Shown: positions 45,278 to 54,476 of the stretch, piece by piece
How positions within the stretch are numbered: position 1 is the stretch's first letter
How the letters are laid out: each line of letters begins with the position of its first letter
Assembly: GCF_011421635.1 (NCBI RefSeq)
Contig: NZ_WTLI01000025.1
Coordinates: 303 to 64,302, forward strand
Origin: Paenibacillus turpanensis
Lineage (GTDB): Bacteria; Bacillota; Bacilli; Paenibacillales; YIM-B00363
DNA length: 64,000 bases
Reading direction: 5' to 3'
Position numbers and translations under genes: made by a program
The notes under the pieces: generated by a model
Seen by the model: only the letters and a program-made list of their open reading frames with translations
Told to the model about the DNA's origin: nothing
Database searches by the model: none

Positions 45278-47047
45278 TTACAAATACTTCCCTTTGTCAA
45301 CAGCATCCGGAACGCGAATTTGTATTCTAGTCCCTTCTTCAGCTGCGCTTTCTATAGAAAAACTTGCTTCTTCATGAAAATACATTTTCAGTCGGAACAC
45401 TACATTTTTTACGCCCACATGCTCGCCCATCTCTTCACGGTTAAGTTCCGCTTTTAACTGCGCAAGCTTTTCCGACTCCATGCCGATTCCGTTATCTTCT
45501 ACGGTAAAGACAAGGAAGCCCTCGCAAAGCTCTGCCCGTACTTCAATATGACCGCCCTGCTTCAGAGGCTCGATGCCGTGGATGCTTGCATTTTCAACCA
45601 GCGGCTGCAGCATCATCTTCGGAATAAGCCTCTTGCTTACTCGTTCGTCGACCTGCAGGCTGTAGTTCAGCTTATCACCGAAGCGGTACTTTTGGATTTC
45701 CAGAAAGCTTAAGATCAGGTCCATCTCCTCCTGCACCGTGACCCAATCCTTGCCCCATTCGAGCGACTTGCGGAACATTTTCGCCAAATTGTGAATCATA
45801 TGCGCCGTTTCCTCTTCCCCCTTAATAAGGCTGCGCATGCGAATCGTCGACAAGGAATTAAAAAGGAAGTGCGGGTTGATTTGGCTCTGCAGGGCATGCA
45901 GCTGCGATTGTCTCCGTTTTAGCTCAAGGTCCTTGTGCTGGATATCCGCAATATACACTTCATGAATGAGCCGCTTGATTTCCAATGTCATGCGGTTAAA
46001 TTCCATCGTCAGCTGCCCGATTTCGTCGCGGTCCCCGGCATGCTCCACTGTTTCAAAAAAACCGTTCTTTACCCGTTTCATATGACGCAATATTCGAATC
46101 ATTCGCGTGTGGAACGAGCGAGTAATCAGTAAAATAATGAGCGTCGGAATGACAACGTTCGGGATAGCTAAGTAAATGACAAATTCCCTCGTATTGCGCA
46201 CCGCCTCCAGCAGCTCCCGCTCCGAAACGGCAAGCACAAGGCGCAAATGACTCATATACGGCTGCGAATAGGTTTCTTCGAATTGAATGACATCGCTTGG
46301 AAGCATCGCAGAGCCGAATACACTCCCCTCGCGGCTCCTTTCCACCTCCGTGTTGGTGGTGTACTGAATTTGCCCCTGCCCCTCCAGTAAATAAAAATCT
46401 CCATGCATAGCGGCTTCTTGAAATATTTGCTCTACCGCTTCGGAGTGCAGGTCAATCTTAACAATTTTTCGGACTTGGCTCTCCGAGGTGTAGTAATTCA
46501 GCTCCCGCACCACGGTGTATACGTTTTCATAACCGAGTACATCATACTGTCCGTACCGGTATACGAGTGGCGTATACGAGTTCGGCAGCTGTCTTAGCTT
46601 CTTGTACCAGTCGGAGCTTTCTACGATCGGAGTAAGCGGCAGCACGAATCCGCCGGGCAGTACCGTAGGATTGTCCGTATAAATCGTTATTTGCTTAATC
46701 GCTTGGTGGACGGGACTATATTTATTAAGCAGGAAAAAAATATCCGAGTGGTAGGCATCCACATATTCACTTGCGTCCTGATATTTCGTTTCCAGTGCGT
46801 CATGTAAGAAAAAATCCGTGTTTAGCACGGACGTAATTCCTACGGCTACGTCAATTTGCTGACGAAAAACGTGTTTTACTTTCTCAAGGGTCATCGAGAT
46901 ATCGTTCATTTTTTGCTTTTTCACATTGCTTGTTGTCACGTTGTAGAAAATTACGTTCGATAAAACGATCGGAATCAGAACGCATAAAAAGTATAAAATC
47001 AGCATCTTGTCCCGCAGCCTAACGTTGTTGAGGTTAAACTTGACCAT
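45278..47047 (-). CDS. Sensor histidine kinase, YesM family
   Basis: This 589-aa protein has a membrane helix near 15-35, an outer sensor region to about 285, a second helix (about 287-310), a HAMP linker, and a kinase core. The core shows the YesM-type phosphoacceptor LHALQSQINPHFLFNSLSTIRM, the N box VENASIHGIEPL, and the G box VEDNGIGM. Kinases of this group detect sugars at the cell surface. It begins 17 bases after its response regulator, which lies upstream in transcription. The next gene is the aldouronate importer, so oligosaccharides are the likely signal. Confidence 0.94.
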   Translation of the reverse strand: MVKFNLNNVRLRDKMLILYFLCVLIPIVLSNVIFYNVTTSNVKKQKMNDISMTLEKVKHVFRQQIDVAVGITSVLNTDFFLHDALETKYQDASEYVDAYHSDIFFLLNKYSPVHQAIKQITIYTDNPTVLPGGFVLPLTPIVESSDWYKKLRQLPNSYTPLVYRYGQYDVLGYENVYTVVRELNYYTSESQVRKIVKIDLHSEAVEQIFQEAAMHGDFYLLEGQGQIQYTTNTEVERSREGSVFGSAMLPSDVIQFEETYSQPYMSHLRLVLAVSERELLEAVRNTREFVIYLAIPNVVIPTLIILLITRSFHTRMIRILRHMKRVKNGFFETVEHAGDRDEIGQLTMEFNRMTLEIKRLIHEVYIADIQHKDLELKRRQSQLHALQSQINPHFLFNSLSTIRMRSLIKGEEETAHMIHNLAKMFRKSLEWGKDWVTVQEEMDLILSFLEIQKYRFGDKLNYSLQVDERVSKRLIPKMMLQPLVENASIHGIEPLKQGGHIEVRAELCEGFLVFTVEDNGIGMESEKLAQLKAELNREEMGEHVGVKNVVFRLKMYFHEEASFSIESAAEEGTRIQIRVPDAVDKGKYL

Positions 47048-47064
47048 CGTTTTCCCAGCTCCAT

Positions 47065-48633
47065 TTAAGGTTTGGCATGTATTGCACTGCGGTATTCGCT
47101 TGGAGTTTTACCCTCCACCTTTTCAAATTGAGTGACAAAATAATCGGCGTTGGAGAAGCCCACCAGACCCGCAATTTCGTATATGCGCAGTTCAGATGTC
47201 CGCAGCAGCTTTTTCGCTTCCTGAACACGGAACTGAAGCAAAAATTCATTAAAGTACAAGCCGTACGACTTTCTAAACAGCTGTCCTAAATATACGGGGT
47301 TCATGTAAAATTTAGCGGCAATCGATTTTAGACTGATGTTTTCGCGATAATGCGCCTCGATATACTGTTTAATTTTTGCAATGCCGCCCTTGCTGTTTTT
47401 ATGGCGTAAAGCGGCGATATAGGTTGTGCTTTCCGTAACGAATTGCGAGAAATGCATGCGCAGCTTTTCCAGTGTGACGACCTGCTTGGTCGCGTTCAGC
47501 ATGCTTGGCAGGGAGAGGAGCTGCTTTTCATCCCCTTCCATCTGCTGGATGGTGCGAACGATACTTATAACACATCTTGTCAGCGAGGTCATTACCGCAT
47601 CCGGTGCAAAGGCCTTTGTTTGGAACTCATGAAATATGGTTTCGATCATCCGCTCGATTTCCTCTGAAGCTGACTCCTCCATCGCCTCCAGCAGCTGTTG
47701 ATAAAACCGGTTCTCAAGTTCAATGAACTGGACAGCGATGTCCTCGGTTTCCTCGTACAAAACCGCTGTCCTTCCTTTTAACGCGTACTTACATTGACGC
47801 GCTTCATTCGCCGTGCGGAAGGAATCCTTTACTTGCTCGAAGCTTGTGACGATGGAACCGCCGTAGACCATCGTGCGACCCGGCGCATATAGGGCAAGCT
47901 GTCTCTGCAGCGAACGAATAAATTGGCGCCAATCCGATTTATCGCCCTGCTTCGGCTTAGCGGCCAGAAAACCGTATACACCTCGCTGCTGCTCATGCAT
48001 AAGCACAGTGGAATGGCCCGTATATTCGGCAATACGCCTTACCCAAGCCTGCTTCCATTCACGATAACGGCGAAGCATCGTTGCCTCCTCTTCATCCGCC
48101 TGCAGATCGTTGAGCTCAAGCACGATATAACGAAGCTCCTGACCCTCCGTAATGCCCATCGCAGCCGCAAGCTCTAATGAAAGTACACCATCGGCTTTTC
48201 CTGCGAGGAGCTCCTCCAATTTCGCTTCCTGTCCCCTGTGATCGAACAACGCAGATTGACGAAACTGATCCATAATCCGGTCTAGAGTTTCCGTCAATTC
48301 TCCTTTATCAATTGGCTTTAGAAGAAAATCACGTACGCCGAAGCGCATCGCCTGCTGCGCATACTTAAAATCATTGTAACCGCTAACAATAATAAACACG
48401 GGCTCGGACAATCCGCGTTCCTTCACCGTTTGTATCAGCTGTAGCCCATCCAGCAAGGGCATGCGGATATCGGTGACAACCAGCTCCGGACGCTCGCTTT
48501 CGATGAGCTCCAACGCCTCTTCACCGTTATCCGCTTCGAGAACCGTATCAAAACCGTATGCCTTCCAATCGATAAATTGTATTAAACCCTGCCGGGCAAA
48601 CATTTCGTCATCAACGAGCAGTACCTTGCACAA
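47065..48633 (-). CDS. AraC-type response regulator, YesN family
   Basis: The start is the TTG at 48633, with AGGAGGGG 7 bases upstream; frames from 48702 add an unlikely 23-residue extension. The protein has about 522 residues: receiver domain (KVLLVDDEMFARQG, phospho-Asp in VVTDIRMP, Lys in LLKPIDKGE), a middle region, and a C-terminal pair of AraC helix-turn-helices (ISLKSIAAKFYMNPVYLGQLFRKS; YEIAGLVGFSNADYFVTQFEKVEGKTPSEYR, split). It likely activates the aldouronate transport operon downstream. Confidence 0.94.
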   Translation of the reverse strand: MCKVLLVDDEMFARQGLIQFIDWKAYGFDTVLEADNGEEALELIESERPELVVTDIRMPLLDGLQLIQTVKERGLSEPVFIIVSGYNDFKYAQQAMRFGVRDFLLKPIDKGELTETLDRIMDQFRQSALFDHRGQEAKLEELLAGKADGVLSLELAAAMGITEGQELRYIVLELNDLQADEEEATMLRRYREWKQAWVRRIAEYTGHSTVLMHEQQRGVYGFLAAKPKQGDKSDWRQFIRSLQRQLALYAPGRTMVYGGSIVTSFEQVKDSFRTANEARQCKYALKGRTAVLYEETEDIAVQFIELENRFYQQLLEAMEESASEEIERMIETIFHEFQTKAFAPDAVMTSLTRCVISIVRTIQQMEGDEKQLLSLPSMLNATKQVVTLEKLRMHFSQFVTESTTYIAALRHKNSKGGIAKIKQYIEAHYRENISLKSIAAKFYMNPVYLGQLFRKSYGLYFNEFLLQFRVQEAKKLLRTSELRIYEIAGLVGFSNADYFVTQFEKVEGKTPSEYRSAIHAKP

Positions 48634-48702
48634 CGGCCACCCCTCCTGTCGCCTTAATGCCATCATTTCCACTCCCTCAAAATAACAGGGCTTCCAAATC
48701 AT

Positions 48703-49092
48703 AATTCAAGATTCTTCTATTATAAGTGGTCTTTAACGGTCTGCCTATGTCTAATCCGGCTTCCTATTCTTACGTTTTTTCCATTTCTTTAAAGTATACA
48801 AGGATTGCAGACGCTTTTTTACCGAGGAAACTTTAGATTTTCCCCCAAAAAGCTTACATACGAACAAGAGGGGAAAGCATAGACGACCCCATGCTTCCCC
48901 CTCTTTAAGCCAGTTGAGTTCCTTGTTTTGGTTTTGGCCCACTATGAAGTTTACATAATTAGATTATGGTCAACCACAGCTTGCTTAGCCCTTGCCCATT
49001 TCGTACATGATAGGAATTCGTCCAAAATGCCAAAGTATAGATTCAAAATTCCGGCTTCACCCACATCAGCTTAATCGACTGACGAGTTATGC
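48703..49092. other. Intergenic region between siderophore permease and yesN-like gene
   Basis: No gene is supported. It contains the hairpin at 48867-48904 and the unassigned promoter of the two-component genes. A 63-codon minus-strand frame (48751-48942) is Lys/Trp-rich, spans that hairpin, and has no ribosome site, so it was not called. Confidence 0.5.
48867..48904. terminator. Strong hairpin, probable terminator of the siderophore operon
   Basis: A 14-bp stem with one mismatch, AGAGGGGAAAGCAT (48867-48880) / ATGCTTCCCCCTCT (48891-48904), 10-nt loop. It lies downstream of the FecCD genes on the minus strand. The T-content after the stem is modest. Confidence 0.65.
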
Positions 49093-50133
49093 TTACGCAT
49101 TGCGGTTCCGATACAACAAATAAATGAAGAACGGAGCCCCCACCCCTGCCGTAAACACACCAGCCGGCACATCCAGCGGTAAAAACGCCGTGCGGGCTAG
49201 CGTATCGGCTCCTACCATAATCAAAGCTCCGATTACCGCCGATGCGGAAATTACAGCTCCATAAGAATACCCCATCAGCTTTCTGGCCATATGCGGAGCC
49301 AAAAGACCGATAAAGCCAATCGCGCCGCCAATGGCGACAGCGGAGCCTGCTAAGCCCACGCTGATCACAATGAGGATGAATCGATCGCGCTGTACCGAGA
49401 AGCCAAGGCTCTTAGCAGTCTCATCTCCCAGCTGCTGCACATTTAAAAACCTTACATAAAGCAGCGCGCACGGAATTAATACGGCTGCCCAAGGAAGAAG
49501 CGTCGTGACTTGCGTCCACGTCGCCCCGTAAATGCTCCCGGTAAGCCAAACATACGCTTGGCTTGCGGTATAACTCGGACCGATGACAAGCATAAGCATC
49601 GTTGCAGAGCTTCCCGCCGCAGAGATGCCGATGCCGATCAGCACAAGGCGAATCGGTGTAATTCCTCGCTTCCAGGCCAAGGTATAAATCAGCAGTGAAA
49701 TCAGGCCGGCTCCGGCAAAAGCTGCGGCGGGCAGCCAATGAATGCTCACCTTACCTGAGAAGTAAGTAATAAATACGACCGCCGCAAATGCCGCACCGGC
49801 GGTGATCCCCATCGTATCCGGCGAGCCCAAGGGATTACGGATGATGCCTTGAACAATTGCCCCCGCAGCGCCGAGAGCAGCGCCGACGAGTACGGCCGTC
49901 AGTGCACGCGGGAGCCGGAGCGTTTCAAGAATCATAGCGTGCTGGGCGCTGCCGTTGCCGCTTAAAGCCCGAATCGCATCCATTGGCGAAATGAACGAGC
50001 TTCCTGAGCAAATCCCCAGCAAAACAATTAAGCCAAGCAATGCCAGCAAACCGGCAAGCGCCAGCATCGATTTCTTCTTGACGTCAAGAGAAAGGCACCC
50101 TTTACGGAATCGGGCTTCGCTGATCCTACTCAC
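49093..50133 (-). CDS. Iron-siderophore ABC transporter permease, FecCD family
   Basis: The start is the GTG at 50133 (GGAGGGGG 7 bases upstream), overlapping the previous permease by 8 bases; longer in-frame starts lack a site. It has about 346 residues with eight to ten membrane segments. Family motifs include LRLPRALTAVLVGAALGAAGAIVQGIIRNPLGSPDTMGI and GAIGFIGLLAPHMARKLMG (each split by membrane turns). It forms a heterodimer with the upstream permease. No ATPase gene is present in the window, so a shared one (FhuC/YusV-type) is expected. Confidence 0.94.
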   Translation of the reverse strand: MSRISEARFRKGCLSLDVKKKSMLALAGLLALLGLIVLLGICSGSSFISPMDAIRALSGNGSAQHAMILETLRLPRALTAVLVGAALGAAGAIVQGIIRNPLGSPDTMGITAGAAFAAVVFITYFSGKVSIHWLPAAAFAGAGLISLLIYTLAWKRGITPIRLVLIGIGISAAGSSATMLMLVIGPSYTASQAYVWLTGSIYGATWTQVTTLLPWAAVLIPCALLYVRFLNVQQLGDETAKSLGFSVQRDRFILIVISVGLAGSAVAIGGAIGFIGLLAPHMARKLMGYSYGAVISASAVIGALIMVGADTLARTAFLPLDVPAGVFTAGVGAPFFIYLLYRNRNA

Positions 50134-51139
50134 TGCGAAACCCCCTCCGAGCGATATAAATAAAAAATGGGGTTCCAATAAACGCCGTCACGACCCCAAC
50201 CGGCAGCTCCTGCGGAGGGATCGGAAAGCGAATGAGAATATCCGCCCACAACAATAGAATGGCTCCAAGCAGCGCACAGTATGGAATCGTCCAGCGGTAA
50301 TCGACACCAACGAAATAGCGGGCGATATGCGGGATGACCAGCCCGATAAAGCCAATCGAGCCCGCGACGGCGACAGAGCTTCCGGCGAGCAGCACAACCG
50401 TCACGGCTAGTAAGCATTTGATCAGAACGGTACGTTGCCCCAGCCCTTTGGCGATATCATCGCCGGAAGCAAGAATCGTCACCTGCCGGGCCAAGGTGAA
50501 GGCCGCAATTCCGCCTACCGCCATATAGGGCAGGACGGGGTAAAGTATGTCCGTGGTTCTGCCGGACACCGATCCCGCCAGCCAAAACAGGACGTCCTGC
50601 AGCCCCGCTTCATTCAGCGCCAGCATTCCCTGACTAAAGGCGGAGAACAGCGCGGATACCGCAGCACCGGCAAGTACCGTTTTGAGTGGTGTCAGGCCTC
50701 CCCTGCCGATTGACCCAAGCACATAAACTGCCAGAGCGGCGAGAGCTGCGCCGCCGAACGCTACCCACATTAACTGTTGGAGTGCTGACAGTTTAAATAA
50801 AGTTATAGCAACGATCACGCAGAAGATAGCCCCTGCATTAATACCAAAAATGCTAGGTGATGCTAACGGATTGCGTGTCAGCACCTGCATTAAGGCCCCC
50901 GCAACGGCCAGATTGGAACCCACCACAGCGGCGATTAGCGCGCGTGGAACACGGGTCGTTTGAATAATGACATGTTCGTCCGATAAAGCATTGTAGTCCA
51001 GAAACGAATACACCGCATTCACAAAACGGATTTCCGTCACGCCAAAAACAATGCTGGACACAAAGGAGACGCATAACAATCCGATCCCGAGTACCAGCCC
51101 GGCAATTTTTCGTTTATTCGTATTCAGCAGCGGAATCAT
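50126..51139 (-). CDS. Iron-siderophore ABC transporter permease, FecCD family
   Basis: This 337-aa permease has the FecCD signatures RVPRALIAAVVGSNLAVAGALMQ, NPLASPSIFGI and GSIGFIGLVIPHIARYFVG. It begins 33 bases after the binding lipoprotein gene and overlaps the second permease. Together they form the membrane channel for an Fe(III)-siderophore. The siderophore identity cannot be read from sequence. Confidence 0.94.
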   Translation of the reverse strand: MIPLLNTNKRKIAGLVLGIGLLCVSFVSSIVFGVTEIRFVNAVYSFLDYNALSDEHVIIQTTRVPRALIAAVVGSNLAVAGALMQVLTRNPLASPSIFGINAGAIFCVIVAITLFKLSALQQLMWVAFGGAALAALAVYVLGSIGRGGLTPLKTVLAGAAVSALFSAFSQGMLALNEAGLQDVLFWLAGSVSGRTTDILYPVLPYMAVGGIAAFTLARQVTILASGDDIAKGLGQRTVLIKCLLAVTVVLLAGSSVAVAGSIGFIGLVIPHIARYFVGVDYRWTIPYCALLGAILLLWADILIRFPIPPQELPVGVVTAFIGTPFFIYIARRGFRSE

Positions 51140-51172
51140 CGCTTCCCGTCCTTCGTGATGCTACCTCGTAAA

Positions 51173-52162
51173 CTACTTAAGCTCAAATAATGTCGTGATA
51201 TCATCAAGCATAATCATGGCGGCCTTCGGCCCGGATCCATTCGTCCAAGTGGCAGGATTAACCGGGAAAACCTTGTTGTTTTTCACCGCATCCAGATTGC
51301 TCCAAAGCGGATGGCTGGTCCATTCCTTGCGGGTTTCGACACGCCCGTCATCCCGATCCATGCTCGTCATATCAAAGATGAGATCTGCATTCATTTGCGG
51401 AATGCTTTCCTTCGTGGTTAGCTTTGCAAAATCGGATCCCCCTTCCTTCCCTGGAAAGCTGAAGCCGACTTCTTGCAACACCAGATTAGGGAACGTATTG
51501 TAGAAGAGCCTCGCATGATCTGCTCGAAAATCTACAATGGCCACCTTCGCTTTCGATTCAGCACCTAGCTTCTCTTTGATTCCTGCAACTTTCTTGTCCC
51601 ATTCCGCTAAGAAATCCTTTTCTTCTTTTACCTTATTCAATGCTTCCGCGCTTAGGTGAAGGGTTGTTTTCCAGTGATAATGATCCTCTTCGATAACCGT
51701 AGGCGCGATTGCGGACAGCTGCTCGTATATTTTTTCATGCCGCGTTTTTGTACCGATAATTAAATCCGGCTTCAAAGCAATAATTTCTTCTAAATTCGGC
51801 TGAGTCTCCGATCCGACATTCGTTACTCCGTCCATTTTATCTCTTATGTAAAGGTACCATGGCTTCTCAATCCACGCTTCCACCGCACCGACAGGCTTCA
51901 CGCCCAATTGCACCACCGCGTCCGTAGCCCCCTGATATAAGGTAACTACCTTTTGCGGAGTACCCTTTACCTCGGTTGTACCCATCGCATGCTTGATGAC
52001 GCGAACCGCTTCGGTCGCTGCCTCTGCACTTTCCTTGGAACTGGACTGGCCTTCCTGTGCATTCGTTTGAACGTTTTGACCAGCTCCGCACCCGGATGCA
52101 AGCATGATTAACAGCAGCAGCGCTGTCAGCTGTAAACACCATTTACTTCGTACCAACATCAT
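51173..52162 (-). CDS. Iron-siderophore-binding lipoprotein
   Basis: This 329-aa type III binding protein (TroA/FepB fold) has a lipoprotein signal ending in LASGCGAGQ (Cys about 25). The mature domain begins AVRVIKHAMGTTEVKGTPQKVV and contains NLEEIIALKPDLIIGTKTRHEKIYEQL. It is the first gene of the uptake operon. A Fur box about 35 bases upstream indicates iron-starvation control, and the divergent-type AraC regulator gene just upstream may add siderophore-specific activation. Confidence 0.93.
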   Translation of the reverse strand: MMLVRSKWCLQLTALLLLIMLASGCGAGQNVQTNAQEGQSSSKESAEAATEAVRVIKHAMGTTEVKGTPQKVVTLYQGATDAVVQLGVKPVGAVEAWIEKPWYLYIRDKMDGVTNVGSETQPNLEEIIALKPDLIIGTKTRHEKIYEQLSAIAPTVIEEDHYHWKTTLHLSAEALNKVKEEKDFLAEWDKKVAGIKEKLGAESKAKVAIVDFRADHARLFYNTFPNLVLQEVGFSFPGKEGGSDFAKLTTKESIPQMNADLIFDMTSMDRDDGRVETRKEWTSHPLWSNLDAVKNNKVFPVNPATWTNGSGPKAAMIMLDDITTLFELK

Positions 52163-52195
52163 AATTCCCTCTCCCTTATCATTTCGTGTTGTTAA

Positions 52196-52210
52196 TGAGA
52201 ATCAGTCTCA
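52196..52210. promoter_or_regulatory. Fur box upstream of the siderophore uptake operon
   Basis: TGAGAATCAGTCTCA matches the 7-1-7 Bacillus Fur site TGATAATNATTATCA at 11-12 of 14 defined positions and is itself a palindrome. A minus-strand -10-like TATGAT (52221-52216) lies right beside it. Confidence 0.7.
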
Positions 52211-52251
52211 CTCAAATCATACGGAAAAAGATCCATGTTGGACATGGACAA

Positions 52252-53883
52252 TTACGTCCATTGTTTGGACGATTCCGACAACAATAGCTCCTGCTCAAGC
52301 AAGTCCAATAATAATCCGTGCGAAAGAGGATTATAGCTTGTATACAAATGCTTCCCCTCCAGCAAATACGAAACATTCCCCTGCCGAACCGCCTTCAGCT
52401 CCCTCCATTCCGTACGCTTCCATAGCAGCTGAATTTCTCGGCGGACTGCCTCCTCCATTTGCGGAGTACCGTCATGCTTAAACGCAGTAATAACGATCCG
52501 GTCCGCTTCGTAAAATTTCAATAGTTCGATTGAAATCTCTTGGTAATGAACGATCTCCTGCACTCCCCGGGGCGCAATAAAGCTGAGATCATCGTAAAGA
52601 ACCGTCCCGATATTCCGACGCCCATAGATGCACAGCTTCCCGTTCCCTACGCCGACAACGAGCAAGGTCTGCTGTCCAATTTTACGACGCAGCTGTTTGC
52701 TAAGGCGGTCCGCTTTCGAGTCGTACTGATCCAGCCATTGGTCTGCTTCTTGTTCTTTGCCGACAATCCTTGCAATCGTTTGAAAATGGTCCCGCCAGCT
52801 TTGGAAAAAAGGAAGTGCAACGGTGGGGGCGATTTGCTGCAGCAGCTTGTCTTTGCGTGAGCATTCCGCTTCACGCGAGCTGCACGTCACGATCAGCTCC
52901 GGTTTTACAGAATACAGTCTTTCTAAATCCGGCCCTGTAACCCCAACCGAAACCGTGTCGCGCATCCGTCCGCGAATCGGGAACGAATTATTCATGACCG
53001 CAGCGTACGGTGCCAGCTGAAGGGCCATAAAATGCCCCGTCGGCAAATGCTTGAGCGAGGCAATCCTTCCCGAGCTTCGCATATGCTTGATATACGCGGT
53101 AGGGCTGTAACCTGTAGCTTTAAACTTTCGGCTAAAATAAAACTCATCGGTAAAGCCGACATGCTGCGCAATGGATCGGAACGATTCATTCGACTGAAGC
53201 AGCAGCTGTTTCGCCTGATTCATTCTTACTTCATTTAAATACTCAATCGGACTCATACCGACTTTATTCTTAAATGAACGAGTATAATAGTCCGCGCTTA
53301 CACCAGCGAGCTCCGCCAGCTGATCGCGGGAAATTCGCTTCATATAATTTTTGTTCATATAATCGATCGTACGGGAAATCGCATGATCCAACCCGTTTTC
53401 AAGCTTTTCATTGGATTGTTGTTGAAGAAGATCATAGATGAGCTCCTGAAATAACAGGTTTGCTTTCATGGCATCCAACGCGAAGCTGCTAACAAGCCGG
53501 CTTTCCAGCTGCTCCAATTGTTGCTGGAAGAGATGCTCCTGTGGATACAAAAGTTCAACGGGATCGGTCCATTCCGCCGGCGCATACTGCCGCGGAGCAA
53601 CCTCTTCTAAAAGCTCAAATTGCAAAGCAAGCCAATCCTGCCCGATCTCATCCAGCAAATGAAGCTGTACGATTGCTTGAGGACCCAGCACAAACCATTT
53701 TTTCCGACTCAGCGCGTATCGTTTGCCGTCTATCATAATCCCCCCTTGTCCCTGCCGAAACCATAGAAGGGTATGCCATCCTAGGGTATGCCGGAACATA
53801 GAGGAACCGGAGCCTCGTTTCAACTCCTTTAAGCTATATAAATAAGAAGCATGATTCGCTGCACTACGCTCCAAATTGTTCAT
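52252..53883 (-). CDS. AraC-family regulator with C-terminal siderophore-binding domain (Btr-like)
   Basis: This 543-aa protein joins three parts. An N-terminal cupin-like region covers about 1-160. Paired AraC helix-turn-helices lie at about 170-275 (ISRDQLAELAGVSADYYTRSF; FRSIAQHVGFTDEFYFSRKFKATGYSP, split). A TroA-like periplasmic-binding-protein fold without signal peptide covers about 285-540 (LERLYSVKPELIVTCSSRE). This is the architecture of B. subtilis Btr, which activates siderophore import when bound to Fe-bacillibactin. Here it sits upstream of the uptake operon on the same strand and is under a perfect Fur box. It very likely activates the three genes that follow. Confidence 0.9.
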   Translation of the reverse strand: MNNLERSAANHASYLYSLKELKRGSGSSMFRHTLGWHTLLWFRQGQGGIMIDGKRYALSRKKWFVLGPQAIVQLHLLDEIGQDWLALQFELLEEVAPRQYAPAEWTDPVELLYPQEHLFQQQLEQLESRLVSSFALDAMKANLLFQELIYDLLQQQSNEKLENGLDHAISRTIDYMNKNYMKRISRDQLAELAGVSADYYTRSFKNKVGMSPIEYLNEVRMNQAKQLLLQSNESFRSIAQHVGFTDEFYFSRKFKATGYSPTAYIKHMRSSGRIASLKHLPTGHFMALQLAPYAAVMNNSFPIRGRMRDTVSVGVTGPDLERLYSVKPELIVTCSSREAECSRKDKLLQQIAPTVALPFFQSWRDHFQTIARIVGKEQEADQWLDQYDSKADRLSKQLRRKIGQQTLLVVGVGNGKLCIYGRRNIGTVLYDDLSFIAPRGVQEIVHYQEISIELLKFYEADRIVITAFKHDGTPQMEEAVRREIQLLWKRTEWRELKAVRQGNVSYLLEGKHLYTSYNPLSHGLLLDLLEQELLLSESSKQWT

Positions 53884-53920
53884 TTGTCAGCCCTACCACC
53901 TCAAAACAATGATTAAACCA

Positions 53921-53949
53921 ACTATATCCTAGTTGATAATGATTATCAA
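53921..53949 (-). promoter_or_regulatory. Promoter of the AraC regulator with perfect Fur box
   Basis: Minus-strand -35 TTGATA (53949-53944), 17 bp, -10 TATAGT (53926-53921). The perfect palindrome TTGATAATGATTATCAA (53933-53949) covers the -35 and half the spacer, so Fur-Fe would block this promoter directly. Confidence 0.8.
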
Positions 53950-54043
53950 TATCTTCGATGGACTGCTGCATAAAAAGGGAAAAACTTGGGAACCTAAACA
54001 TAGGTATCCTACATGTAGAAACACGAGAAAAGAGGTTGCGATA

Positions 54044-54265
54044 ATGAATCCATTTGATGTATCCATGGTAAACCGGGTAGCGAAAGAAATCGAGGAATCC
54101 GGGCGCAGAATGCAGCAGATCGTTAATTCCCCCACGGAGCTGACGGCCGAGCTGAACAAGGTACAAAGCTCCCTCAACAGCCTCCAGTCGTTGACGCAAG
54201 CGGACCGCGCCGCTGGAGCCAATGCGAATACAGCCCAGTACACCCCGAATCAAAACCAAAGCTAA
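54044..54265 (+). CDS. 73-aa hypothetical protein, helical
   Basis: The start is the ATG at 54044 with AGAGG 8-9 bases upstream; a longer frame from 53933 runs through the Fur box and is rejected. The product (MNPFDVSMVNRVAKEIEESG...) is a soluble, amphipathic helical protein ending in a Gln/Asn/Ala-rich tail. A strong terminator follows, which supports a monocistronic gene. It is divergent from the AraC regulator. No family recognised. Confidence 0.65.
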   Translation: MNPFDVSMVNRVAKEIEESGRRMQQIVNSPTELTAELNKVQSSLNSLQSLTQADRAAGANANTAQYTPNQNQS

Positions 54266-54279
54266 TCTCGCTTCTACCC

Positions 54280-54313
54280 TGGACTGCCGAAAACGGCGGT
54301 CCATTTTTGTTTT
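54280..54313 (+). terminator. Terminator after the 73-aa gene
   Basis: Stem TGGACTGCCG (54280-54289) / CGGCGGTCCA (54294-54303, one T-G) with an AAAA loop, then TTTTTGTTTT. Confidence 0.92.
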
Positions 54314-54476
54314 CCATAACTTACATCGCTTACTTTTGAGCGCGTCAAAACGCTTTGATATACAATTTCGTCTCGATTAAAATGAAAACGTTATTAATTC
54401 GTCATTTTTCGACATGAGTTCGTTGGCTAGAGTCTATATTAGTGATCTTCCATCCATGCAAAAAGGAGTGCCAGCA

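Noticed and set aside
48751-48942. 63-codon minus-strand frame
   Set aside because: No ribosome site, spans a terminator-like hairpin, and the composition (Lys/Trp-rich) does not look like a protein.
53933-54043. N-terminal extension of the 73-aa gene
   Set aside because: It would translate through the Fur box and has no ribosome site, whereas the ATG at 54044 has one.
54414-54476. Upstream ATG start for the chemoreceptor
   Set aside because: No ribosome site. The in-frame TTG at 54477 has AAGGAG at proper spacing and leads straight into the membrane helix.
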